Assembly: GCA_937873545.1 (NCBI GenBank)
Contig: CALMWI010000301.1
Span: 1-9,304 of the forward strand
Source: an uncultured bacterium
Lineage (GTDB): Bacteria; UBA4055
Direction of reading: 5' to 3'
Length of the DNA stretch: 9,304 nt
A model generated the notes under the pieces. It searched no databases and was not told the origin of the DNA. It saw nothing but the letters and a program-made list of their open reading frames with translations. Shown one piece after another: positions 1 to 6,370 of this stretch. Position 1 is the first letter of the stretch. The number at the start of each line of letters is the position of its first letter. The translations under genes and the position numbers were made by a program.

Positions 1-265
1 CCTTTACCCTGCCGCCTCTGATAAGAACAACAGCGTGTTCCTGCAGATTGTGTCCCTCTCCGGGTATGTAAGCCCATACTTCCATCGAGTTTGACAGCCT
101 TATTCTCGCTACTTTTCTGAGGGCGGAATTCGGTTTTTTAGGCGTCATGGTCGTAATCTTTGTGCATACGCCTCTTTTTTGAGGACAACTTTGCAATGCG
201 GGAGACTTTGTTTTTTTCTTGATGATCTGTCTTCCGAATTTTACTAATTGGTTGATTGTTGGCAT
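1..265 (-). CDS. rpsL: 30S ribosomal protein S12, N-terminal 88 residues (cut by window edge)
   Basis: S12 is the decoding-centre protein of the small ribosomal subunit. The reverse complement from 265 reads MPTINQLVKFGRQ and continues with the family's hallmark blocks CPQKRGVCT (27-35), TPKKPNSALRKV (41-52) and GEGHNLQEHAVVLIRGGRVK (69-88), in register with E. coli S12 numbering. Lys43 and Lys88, classic streptomycin-resistance positions, are both the wild-type Lys. The one base left of codon 89 is G, compatible with the conserved Asp89. The start is set by the match to the family and by a GGAGA Shine-Dalgarno ending about 7 nt upstream. The frame runs off the window at base 1, so the last third is missing. 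In most bacteria rpsG and fusA follow, and they would lie beyond the left edge. The identification is very secure. Confidence 0.98.
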   Translation of the reverse strand, partial: MPTINQLVKFGRQIIKKKTKSPALQSCPQKRGVCTKITTMTPKKPNSALRKVARIRLSNSMEVWAYIPGEGHNLQEHAVVLIRGGRVK

Positions 266-391
266 TAACTTTCTCCAATATAATCTTTTCTATGTTAATA
301 GTTTCTTAACTTTCCGCCCTCCTGCTTCATACAAATCCCGGATACCGAATCACGCTTAATTTCTATGCGAAATCCTCCCGAAATTTTGCGG
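266..391 (-). promoter_or_regulatory. rpsL 5' leader (about 125 nt, untranslated)
   Basis: The promoter predicted at 398-426 would start transcription near 391, leaving a leader of roughly 125 nt before the rpsL ATG. Besides the proper GGAGA ribosome site next to the start, the leader holds a second, stronger site-like string, AGGAGGG (317-323), which is not followed by a start codon at usable spacing. That string lies inside a possible 11-codon open frame (330-295, ATG to TAA). I found no long stable hairpin by eye. A regulatory role for the leader, for example autoregulation by a ribosomal protein, is only a possibility. Confidence 0.4.
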
Positions 392-397
392 AAAACG

Positions 398-426
398 AAT
401 ATAACAAGATTAACTTTCATTGTCAA
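398..426 (-). promoter_or_regulatory. sigma70-type promoter for rpsL
   Basis: On the minus strand a perfect TTGACA (426-421) is followed by exactly 17 nt and TATATT (403-398). It lies just after the stop codon of the SpoIID-like gene and points at rpsL. The predicted start of transcription is near 391. It is the best consensus promoter in the window, as expected for a ribosomal-protein operon. Confidence 0.8.
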
Positions 427-460
427 CATCTTTTTTCGGAAAATACTGTTTATTTTTTAG

Positions 461-1891
461 TTATTTGTCTATTTCTGTTATCTTGGATCCCGGAAAATAA
501 AAGTCTAAAATATCAATAAAATTTCTTCCCTCTGCAGCCATACCGCATGCGCCTATCTGGCACATTCCGGCTCCGTGCCCGAAACCTGCACCCCGAAATA
601 TAAAATCCTCCGAAAGACCGTTCTTTCCGGTCTTATTCTTTTCAACATAAAAATTTGCACTGTAAAGAGGCGGCTTTCCCAGTTGTTTTCTTATGTTTAA
701 TTCCTTATTAATAGTGATTGAGGTTTTTGATCCGGTAATTTTTACGCTTTTCGCTTTGCCGGACTGACCTCTTCCAACTACTGAAATATCCTTTAGATCG
801 CCGATGTCCGTTCCGGTTGTCGATTTTATTGTGCTTTCAAGTTTTTTTCTATTTACTTTTAATTCCCATCTGAAGTATTTTTTCGTAAAATCAAGTCCTT
901 GTTCAAGGTCCTTATTTTCAATATTACAGTATGAATCCGGTCTTGAGTCTATCCACTTTCTGAAATTATTCTCTTTACTGAGGTCCCCGAAATTAAAGGC
1001 TTCTGTATCTCCGCACGGTTTAGATTCAAGGTACGGAAGAGGATCCCCGCCCCAGATTATATTATTTTTTTCAAGATATCCGCCGCATACGGAATGGAAA
1101 AATGCTTCGAGAGGTTTACCGCCGTAGGTAAGAACCATTCCTCTGGTATCATCTACAGCCTTGCTTGTCCGCTCTGAAATATTATCAAGCCCGGTATAGA
1201 CCTGACTGTAAACATCGCTCGAAAGAGAATAAGGTTTGTCTTTATATTTTTTTCCTATTTTTGAGTAGATGTTTGTTCTTGCTAAAATAGCCTGAGCTTT
1301 TAAAGCTTCTTCCGGTGACTGAGCGGACATCTCCGAAGGAACAACACCGTAAAGATATTGCTCTATACCGACTTCGTTCACTACAGTTATTTTTCCATTT
1401 ATATCAATAAATTCAATATTACCTTTATAACTTCTAGATTTTGTCTGTTCCCAATGCCACCCTTTGCCGGACTGGATCTTTCCTATCCTTACATAAGATG
1501 ATATCTGCTCAGGCTTAAATATCAGCTCTTTTTCAACAGTTATTTTCTCTCCAGATTCTGAATTTTCAAGGAATATTTCGTTATCTTTTGAAGTCACTTT
1601 CCAGGACCCTGTCGAGCGTTTTTTTGTAAAAATCAACTTGCCTCCGCTGTAGATCGAGTATAATCCTGAATACGAAAAAAGAACATTTGACTCATTCTCA
1701 AGAATTCCGACACGCACAAAATTTTTACCCGCAGTTACAGCGTCTTCGATTTGTTCGGGCGCAATCTGTTTATTAACGCTCATTTCTGATATTATCCTTT
1801 CTGAGATCGGCTCGCCCTTATCGACAGATGTCGGCGTACAGCCGATGACGATAAAAATAAAAGCCGTAAGAATTTGCTTTATTGATTTCAT
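461..1891 (-). CDS. SpoIID/LytB-domain lipoprotein (putative peptidoglycan glycan-strand enzyme)
   Basis: This 476-residue protein carries a SpoIID/LytB domain, a family that in B. subtilis and Chlamydia cuts peptide-free (denuded) glycan strands. The N-terminus is a lipoprotein signal with lipobox VIGC (Cys18), and Thr at +2 fits an envelope-anchored lipoprotein. Residues 19-150 are less conserved. The domain starts near 155 and contains EQYLYGVVPSEM (177-188), where Glu187 aligns with the catalytic Glu of SpoIID. It continues with EEALKAQAILART (194-206), SSDVYSQVY (224-232) and HSVCGGYLE (266-274), whose His266 and Cys269 match the zinc-ligand region described in SpoIID. Near the end is GFGHGAGMCQIGACGMA (436-452). 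A weak AGGGA precedes the ATG. It lies 39 nt after the response regulator with no terminator between, so co-transcription is likely. No sporulation genes are present here, so a role in growth or division is more likely than sporulation. The family is secure; the substrate is inferred. Confidence 0.92.
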   Translation of the reverse strand: MKSIKQILTAFIFIVIGCTPTSVDKGEPISERIISEMSVNKQIAPEQIEDAVTAGKNFVRVGILENESNVLFSYSGLYSIYSGGKLIFTKKRSTGSWKVTSKDNEIFLENSESGEKITVEKELIFKPEQISSYVRIGKIQSGKGWHWEQTKSRSYKGNIEFIDINGKITVVNEVGIEQYLYGVVPSEMSAQSPEEALKAQAILARTNIYSKIGKKYKDKPYSLSSDVYSQVYTGLDNISERTSKAVDDTRGMVLTYGGKPLEAFFHSVCGGYLEKNNIIWGGDPLPYLESKPCGDTEAFNFGDLSKENNFRKWIDSRPDSYCNIENKDLEQGLDFTKKYFRWELKVNRKKLESTIKSTTGTDIGDLKDISVVGRGQSGKAKSVKITGSKTSITINKELNIRKQLGKPPLYSANFYVEKNKTGKNGLSEDFIFRGAGFGHGAGMCQIGACGMAAEGRNFIDILDFYFPGSKITEIDK

Positions 1892-1930
1892 TAAATTTCC
1901 CTAAAGCAGGAAAGGATCGGCATGGGAAAA

Positions 1931-2311
1931 TTACTCATACTGATTGAGTTGTTGTATCCTTTTAAGGATCAGAAGAAGCTCTTTATTGCGGAAAGGTTTT
2001 GTGATGTATCCGTCGGCCCCGAGATTCAAAGCTTCAGTGGTTGTATATTCTTCAGAAAATCCCGTCATTATAACGGCGGAAATGTTTTTATGCTTCTCTT
2101 TTATGTTCTTTAGCAGTTCCAGACCGTCCATTTCGGGCATTTTCATATCTGTGATGACTATGTCTATATCTTCTTTGCCGAGAATTTCAAGAGCTTTAAT
2201 TCCATTCTGAGCGGTGAAACAGCAAAACTCTTTCTCGGTAAAAAAAGTTTTTAACATCTGAAGCATGTTATCTTCGTCGTCAACGATTAAAATATTGAAC
2301 TTTCTCATCAT
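1931..2311 (-). CDS. Single-domain response regulator (CheY-like receiver)
   Basis: The 126-residue product is a receiver domain and nothing else. The acidic pair Asp11/Asp12, the phospho-acceptor Asp55 in ITDMKMPEMDG (53-63), Thr83 in VIMTGF, Tyr102 and the switch Lys105 in ITKPF are all in place, so it should be phosphorylated by a histidine kinase. There is no DNA-binding or enzymatic output domain, so it must act through protein contact or as a phosphorelay intermediate. No kinase gene lies in the window. AAGGGAAG precedes two consecutive ATG codons; the first (2311) is used here, and the second (2308) is almost equally plausible. Its own promoter lies at 2357-2385, and the SpoIID-like lipoprotein gene follows after 39 nt. 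The two genes may share regulation, but a functional link is inference. The receiver identity is secure. Confidence 0.95.
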   Translation of the reverse strand: MMRKFNILIVDDEDNMLQMLKTFFTEKEFCCFTAQNGIKALEILGKEDIDIVITDMKMPEMDGLELLKNIKEKHKNISAVIMTGFSEEYTTTEALNLGADGYITKPFRNKELLLILKRIQQLNQYE

Positions 2312-2356
2312 TCACTTCCCTTTAAATTGACTGTTCGCGACAAATTTCATCTGTAT

Positions 2357-2385
2357 AATATAAAGTTCAATATGACCGAAATCAA
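2357..2385 (-). promoter_or_regulatory. sigma70-type promoter for response regulator - spoIID-like unit
   Basis: On the minus strand TTGATT (2385-2380), 17 nt and TATATT (2362-2357) point at the response regulator, with transcription expected to start near 2350, about 40 nt before the ATG. A repeated 9-mer (2365-2373 and 2395-2403) occupies the spacer and the region upstream of the -35 box. Confidence 0.65.
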
Positions 2386-2403
2386 TAGAAAAAGGTTCAA
2401 TAT
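2365..2403. repeat. Direct repeat of GTTCAATAT, 30 bp apart (candidate operator)
   Basis: GTTCAATAT occurs at 2365-2373 and again at 2395-2403, in the same orientation and exactly 30 bp apart, close to three turns of DNA. One copy lies between the -35 and -10 boxes of the response-regulator promoter, and the other lies upstream of the -35 and overlaps the end of the PAP2 gene. A third copy, inverted (ATATTGAAC, 2292-2300), lies in the first codons of the response regulator and may be coincidental. Placement suggests a binding site for a regulator; chance in AT-rich DNA is possible. Confidence 0.4.
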
Positions 2404-3008
2404 CGGATTTTCGGGTATTTAACTGACATTTTATAATAGATTTTTGCTATAAAAAATCCTATTAATGCTCCAGTTCCCCAGCCGCAAAGTACATCTGACG
2501 GGTAGTGAACCCCCAGATAAAGTCTTGAAATTCCAATTAGAATTGAAACTAATATAAATAGTATAGCCGGTTTTCTGTAAAATATGCTCAGAATAACAGC
2601 AGCGGACATAGAATTCGCTGCGTGTGAAGATACAAATGAGAACGACGATTTATATGAAGATATTCCGTCGGTGATTATCCATAAATGGGCTTTTACTTTC
2701 CAAAAATACAGGCCTTCCAGTACCTGACATGGTCTGGAACGCTCAAACATAGGCTTGATGATCATTGAAGATATTATATCTGATAACCCAACAGCTATGA
2801 GGGCGACAACCACTGCGGTAATAAATTTTCTGAATGAATCAGGTTTCTTTTTATTTAAATAATATCCGATCAGTATAATAGCCGGAACAAAGATCAGAGC
2901 CGATCTTCTGTCTGAAAGAAAAACGAAAAAATAATTTAAAATATCTGAATGGATCGATCGGTTAAAGAAAAAAAGAATGCTTTTATCTATTTCATAGATC
3001 TGACTCAT
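2397..3008 (-). CDS. PAP2-superfamily membrane phosphatase
   Basis: This is a 203-residue integral membrane protein with the three signature motifs of the PAP2 (type 2 phosphatidic acid phosphatase) superfamily. They are K-x6-RP (Lys85 to Arg92-Pro93), a VSSH variant of PSGH (Ser127, Ser128, His129) and SR-x5-H (Ser161-Arg162 to His168), followed by Asp172. The catalytic His168 and the proton-donating His129 are present, so it should be active. Hydrophobic stretches near 23-31, 37-50, 62-82, 131-143, 147-160 and 173-190 fit the usual six-helix fold. Likely substrates are undecaprenyl pyrophosphate (BacA-independent lipid-carrier recycling) or phosphatidyl phosphates; the sequence does not decide. 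Its ATG overlaps the TGA of the upstream gene (ATGA, 3005-3008) and no ribosome site is evident, so translation is probably coupled. It is the last gene of the ychF unit; no hairpin terminator follows. Confidence 0.92.
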   Translation of the reverse strand: MSQIYEIDKSILFFFNRSIHSDILNYFFVFLSDRRSALIFVPAIILIGYYLNKKKPDSFRKFITAVVVALIAVGLSDIISSMIIKPMFERSRPCQVLEGLYFWKVKAHLWIITDGISSYKSSFSFVSSHAANSMSAAVILSIFYRKPAILFILVSILIGISRLYLGVHYPSDVLCGWGTGALIGFFIAKIYYKMSVKYPKIRY

Positions 3009-3907
3009 TTTTTTATATACCTGTGGAAAGATCCGACTTTAACCGCACCTTTATTCAGTAGCTCTCTGATCATAACTTGATGTTGAATATTGAGAACTAA
3101 CTCGGCTTTAGACACTTTCATATTTGCGCATATTTTAATCACCCTGTTTACGACAGCTATAGAGTTATTCTGCGTGCTTTCATCAATAATATTATAATTC
3201 AATAGTCTGATCTTATCCTTAAGTCCGGAAGTGAACGCCGGCATAATAAAGCCCGATAACTCATTATCAGAATAGATAATCTCCCACAGCTCTTCACTGA
3301 AGTACCCGTCATCAAGAAAATCCTGATATATTAATACCGGATCGGTATTCTCATAATATTTCTTAAGTTCATTTTGCTCAAATACTATTCTGAATCTGTC
3401 TTCCGGAGCGAATGCTGTAAATGGAGTAAAATAAATTCCGTCAGGAATTTCAGCGTATATGCCATCTGATATTCTTAAACTGTATTCTATGTATTCACCG
3501 ACATGTTCGTAGCCGTACTGCTTTGAAATTATTTTCATTGCCTCTGAAAAAGCTGTTCCCTCGTAAATTAATATCTCAAGACGGTCTGACGGGTTGAAGT
3601 AGAATTCATCGCTTTTTAAAAAGTCATAAATAAGCCCGACCGCTTCGGCAGTTTTTTTACTTTCCGGAACCGCTTTAGGGCTGATCACAGGTGTTTTCTC
3701 CCAGATCCTTCGTGTATTATTTCTATAAATTTCAGCTTGAAGATAGGGTTTACCGTCATCTTTAACAAGAAAGTAGTCACCTTCTTTTGCTGCACCCGAT
3801 TCGAACATCCGCTGAAGCTGGTAAGAATATGCCGCGGCTGTATCGGGAGGAAAAAAATCCCTAAAATAATCCGATGTGCTTTTATGCCTGATGATCTGTA
3901 GTTCCAT
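3005..3907 (-). CDS. Conserved-looking hypothetical protein, possible GNAT-like C-terminal domain
   Basis: I do not recognise this 300-residue protein with confidence. It is soluble, rich in Tyr, Phe, Glu and Asp, and has no signal peptide or membrane segment. The layout suggests two similar alpha/beta halves. The second half (about 215-300) resembles the end of GNAT acetyltransferase domains: a strand with GFIMPAF (219-225), a string STQNNSIA (244-251) where the acetyl-CoA loop (Q/R-x-x-G-x-G/A) would be expected, a helix, then LVLNIQHQVMIRELLNKGAVK (270-290, in part) and the ending HRYIKK. If it is a GNAT, the central glycine of the CoA loop is replaced by Ser247, which would weaken activity or make it a pseudo-enzyme. 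The start overlaps the ychF stop by one base (TAATG) and the stop overlaps the PAP2 start (ATGA), so all three genes are probably translated together. That the gene is real is near certain; its function is a guess. Confidence 0.85.
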   Translation of the reverse strand: MELQIIRHKSTSDYFRDFFPPDTAAAYSYQLQRMFESGAAKEGDYFLVKDDGKPYLQAEIYRNNTRRIWEKTPVISPKAVPESKKTAEAVGLIYDFLKSDEFYFNPSDRLEILIYEGTAFSEAMKIISKQYGYEHVGEYIEYSLRISDGIYAEIPDGIYFTPFTAFAPEDRFRIVFEQNELKKYYENTDPVLIYQDFLDDGYFSEELWEIIYSDNELSGFIMPAFTSGLKDKIRLLNYNIIDESTQNNSIAVVNRVIKICANMKVSKAELVLNIQHQVMIRELLNKGAVKVGSFHRYIKK

Positions 3908-5010
3908 TACTTGCCGAACCTGAAGATGATCACATCACCGTCCTGGACTATGTATTCTTTCCCTTCAAGACGAGCCTTACCCTTCGATTTTGCAACATTC
4001 CTGTCAAAATTACACTCAACAAAATCCTTGTATGAAATTACTTCGGCTTTTATAAACTTTTTTTCGAAATCGGTATGAATAACTCCCGCAGCCTGAGGAG
4101 CTGTCATTCCCTGCCTGATATTCCATGCCTTGACCTCGATTTCGCCTTCTGTAAGAAAAGTTCCCAGCCCGAGAAGATTATATGTTTCTTTTATCAGGAT
4201 ATCTAAACCGGGATGCTCCAGACCGTAATCTTTAAGAAATTCAGCTTTCTCCTCAGCTCCGAGCAGTGACAATTCAGCTTCAACTTTACCGCAAATTTTA
4301 ACAACTCCGCATCCCGTTTTTGCCGCATACTCCTTCACTGCTTTTGTATAATCGGAATCTTTTCCTGCCAAAAGCTCATTCTCCGATATATTACAGACTA
4401 ATATAACAGGCTTGACAGTTAAAAGATTCATGTCTTTTATATTATCCAGCTCCTGCTGTGTAAGATTCAGGCATCTGGGATGCTCCAGTTCGGACATTTT
4501 CGCATAAAGTTTCTCATAAAGAGGGTGAATGTCCATCGCCTCTTTATTCTTAGACTTGAGAAGCTTCTCATTTTTTGAAATTCTGTTCTCGACCGTCTCA
4601 AGATCTTTGATTATAAGCTCTGTCTCGACGTTCTCTATATCCCTTGACGGATTTATCGTTTTATCAACATGGATAACATTTTCGTCATCAAAGCAGCGTA
4701 CAATATGAAGTATCGCGTCAACGAGCTTGATGTCGCTTAAAAATTTGTTTCCCAACCCCTCACCCCTTGATGCACCTTTGACAAGCCCTGCGATATCCAT
4801 TATTTCAAGATGGTTATAAACCTTTTTTGCGCTTGTCACATGGGCAAATATTTCGTCAACCCTGTAGTCCGGAACATCAACTACCGCAGTATTCGGTTTG
4901 ATGGTTGAAAATGAATAGTTTGTTGATTCCGCTTCCGATGAAGTCAGCGCGTTGAATATTGTGGTTTTTCCGATATTGGTAATACCGACTATTCCGGCTC
5001 TGATGCCCAT
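3907..5010 (-). CDS. ychF: YchF/OLA1-type ribosome-associated P-loop ATPase
   Basis: YchF is a near-universal Obg-family ATPase that binds ribosomes and is linked to stress responses. The 367-residue product has family length and order. The Walker A loop GITNIGKTT is at 9-17 and the DIAGLVKGASRGEGLGNKF block at 72-90. Catalytic-type His114 lies in VIHVD. The G4 motif is NISE (207-210); NxxE in place of NKxD is what makes this family prefer ATP. A coiled coil spans roughly 125-190, and a TGS domain fills about 285-367, including AAGVIHTDFEK (307-317) and EYIVQDGDVIIF (352-363). Ser35 stands where E. coli has the redox-sensitive Cys35, so thiol control as described there would not apply. AAGGAG lies 6 nt before the ATG. 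The gene heads an overlapping three-gene unit and begins right behind the argF terminator without an obvious promoter. Identity is very secure. Confidence 0.98.
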   Translation of the reverse strand: MGIRAGIVGITNIGKTTIFNALTSSEAESTNYSFSTIKPNTAVVDVPDYRVDEIFAHVTSAKKVYNHLEIMDIAGLVKGASRGEGLGNKFLSDIKLVDAILHIVRCFDDENVIHVDKTINPSRDIENVETELIIKDLETVENRISKNEKLLKSKNKEAMDIHPLYEKLYAKMSELEHPRCLNLTQQELDNIKDMNLLTVKPVILVCNISENELLAGKDSDYTKAVKEYAAKTGCGVVKICGKVEAELSLLGAEEKAEFLKDYGLEHPGLDILIKETYNLLGLGTFLTEGEIEVKAWNIRQGMTAPQAAGVIHTDFEKKFIKAEVISYKDFVECNFDRNVAKSKGKARLEGKEYIVQDGDVIIFRFGK

Positions 5011-5023
5011 GGATTCTCCTTAT

Positions 5024-5054
5024 AAAAAAAGAACACAGGCTTTTGCCTGTGTTC
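5024..5054 (-). terminator. Rho-independent terminator of argF, just upstream of ychF
   Basis: Ten perfect pairs (5054-5045 with 5040-5031, GAACACAGGC type) close a four-base loop and are followed on the minus strand by seven T. The hairpin begins about 10 nt after the argF stop and its T-run ends about 14 nt before the ychF ATG. The ychF ribosome site immediately follows the T-run. Confidence 0.88.
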
Positions 5055-5064
5055 AGAATTGTTT

Positions 5065-6069
5065 TTATCTGCCCAGTGTCGCTACCATTATCGCTTTGAT
5101 GGTGTGCATCCTGTTCTCAGCCTGATCAAAGGCTATGCAGGCTTTTGATTCAAATACATCTTCGGTAACCTCTATTCCGTTGTGAAGTCCGAACTGCTCT
5201 GATACCTGCTTACCGACTTTTGTGTCCGCATTGTGGAAAGCCGGCAGACAGTGCATGAATTTGACTTCCGGATTGCCGGTTTTTTTCATTACGGCCGAAT
5301 TTACCTGATAAGGTTTAAGAAGTTTAATTCTTTCAGCCCACACTTCTTTCGGTTCACCCATGGAAACCCATACATCAGTATGTACATAGTCAACGCCTTT
5401 GACAGCTTCGTCAACCTTTTCAGTGATCAAAACCCGGGCACCGCTTTCTTTAGCTATCTTCTTGCATGTTTTTACCAGTTCGGCATCAGGCTGAAGATTT
5501 TTCGGGGCTCCGATGCGGACATCCATACCGAGGATGCATCCTATTACGAGAAGGGATCTGCCCATGTTGAAACGGGCATCACCGAGATATGCGTAAGATA
5601 TCTCTTCCAAAGGTTTGTTGCTGTGCTCCATCATAGTAAGAACATCAGCCATCATCTGGGTGGGGTGCCATTCATTCGTCAGTCCGTTCCATACAGGAAC
5701 TCCTGCATATTTGGCTAACTCTTCAACTATTTCATGCCCGAAACCCCGGTATTCTATACCGTCATACATTCTGCCCAAAACTCTTGCAGTATCTTTTACT
5801 GTTTCTTTGTGTCCGAGCTGGCTTCCGGTGGGTTCCAGATATGTCACATGCGCACCCTGATCATGGGCTGCAACTTCAAAAGCGCAGCGCGTACGGGTGG
5901 ATGATTTCTCAAATATCAGCGCGATATTTTTACCTGCAAGCCTCTGCTGCTCAGTTCCCGAGTACTTTGCCGCTTTGAGTTCTTTTGACAGTTTCAGAAG
6001 AAATATGATCTCCTCTTTTGTAAAGTCCATTTCTTTTAAGAAGTGTCTGTTTCTTAAGTTGAATCCCAT
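5065..6069 (-). CDS. argF: Ornithine carbamoyltransferase
   Basis: The enzyme joins carbamoyl phosphate and ornithine to citrulline (arginine biosynthesis), or runs in reverse in the arginine deiminase pathway. The 334-residue protein has full family length. The carbamoyl-phosphate motif STRTR is at 57-61, HPTQ at 135-138, ornithine-binding DVWVSMGE at 232-239 with Asn168, HCLPAF at 273-278 with catalytic Cys274, and Arg320 near the end in DQAENRMHTIKA. The motif GDARFNMGRS (163-172) differs from E. coli GDARNNMGNS but keeps Asn168. Several blocks (EHSNKPLEEISYAYLGDA, MDVRI, MHCLPAFHN) read more like catabolic ArcB than like short anabolic forms, so arcB is an alternative name; no arcA, arcC or other arginine gene is in the window to decide. 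AAGGAG in the end of the ftsB-like gene sits 7 nt before the ATG, and the two genes are one base apart, so they are co-transcribed. Confidence 0.97.
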   Translation of the reverse strand: MGFNLRNRHFLKEMDFTKEEIIFLLKLSKELKAAKYSGTEQQRLAGKNIALIFEKSSTRTRCAFEVAAHDQGAHVTYLEPTGSQLGHKETVKDTARVLGRMYDGIEYRGFGHEIVEELAKYAGVPVWNGLTNEWHPTQMMADVLTMMEHSNKPLEEISYAYLGDARFNMGRSLLVIGCILGMDVRIGAPKNLQPDAELVKTCKKIAKESGARVLITEKVDEAVKGVDYVHTDVWVSMGEPKEVWAERIKLLKPYQVNSAVMKKTGNPEVKFMHCLPAFHNADTKVGKQVSEQFGLHNGIEVTEDVFESKACIAFDQAENRMHTIKAIMVATLGR

Positions 6070-6070
6070 T

Positions 6071-6370
6071 TTAATTCTCCTTTTCTATTTCATATTTATA
6101 TATTGTTTCGCCTTCTTTTACCATTCCCTTTTCCCTTGCTTTTTTCTCCATTTCCAACGGATCTTTGTTCCTCAGTTTTTCGTTTATCTCTTTCTGCCTT
6201 TCTATCTCGGCATTAAGATCTTCAATTTCCTGTTTTGTTTTTTCATACTCCTTTTTATTCTGATACAACTTAAAAATTGAATAATCTCCTCTGAGAAACA
6301 AATAATATGTCAAAAACGCGATAACGGAAACAAACACGATCACACGCATATTTCTTTTTTTTTTCTTCAT
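6071..6370 (-). CDS. FtsB/DivIC-like septum formation initiator
   Basis: FtsB/DivIC proteins bridge the division complex (FtsL and FtsQ or DivIB) across the inner membrane. The 99-residue product has the standard plan: a basic cytoplasmic tail (KKKKRN, 2-7), one membrane helix (about 8-26), a coiled coil rich in Glu and Lys (about 34-68), and the family C-terminal signature DPLEMEKKAREKGMVKEGE (70-88) followed by IYKYE. The ATG at 6370 is preferred because GGAGA lies 5 nt upstream. The frame stays open to a TTG at 6382, but choosing it would place the ribosome site inside the coding region. A promoter lies at 6392-6420 and the ornithine carbamoyltransferase gene follows one base after the stop. 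ftsB is usually found near eno or other cell-division genes, so this partner is odd. I leave the symbol blank because ftsB and divIC cannot be separated by sequence here. Confidence 0.9.
   Translation of the reverse strand: MKKKKRNMRVIVFVSVIAFLTYYLFLRGDYSIFKLYQNKKEYEKTKQEIEDLNAEIERQKEINEKLRNKDPLEMEKKAREKGMVKEGETIYKYEIEKEN

Noticed and set aside
427..460. Terminator after the SpoIID-like gene
   Set aside because: Only a four-pair AT stem (TTTTCCGAAAA) is present, too weak to call.
804..1127. Plus-strand open frame opposite the SpoIID-like gene
   Set aside because: It is antisense to conserved SpoIID motifs, with no ribosome site or promoter seen.
1922..2210. Two overlapping plus-strand frames opposite the response regulator
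   Set aside because: They are shadows of the receiver gene, whose active-site residues fix the true frame.
2327..2359. Plus-strand promoter TTGACT ... TATAAT
   Set aside because: The boxes are good but 21 nt apart, and no plus-strand gene follows.
5019..5046. Promoter for ychF using TATAAG at the end of the terminator
   Set aside because: At 17-18 nt upstream only GGCAAA or AGGCAA is found, inside the hairpin, and the leader would be about 10 nt.
5233..5718. A 161-codon plus-strand open frame opposite the OTC gene
   Set aside because: It is fully antisense to a highly conserved enzyme gene, its product resembles nothing known and is rich in residues expected from a reverse-complement reading.
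5615..6280. Plus-strand frames opposite the start of argF and the FtsB-like gene
   Set aside because: They arise from the reverse reading of Lys/Glu-rich codons (long Phe/Leu runs), not from a real membrane protein.
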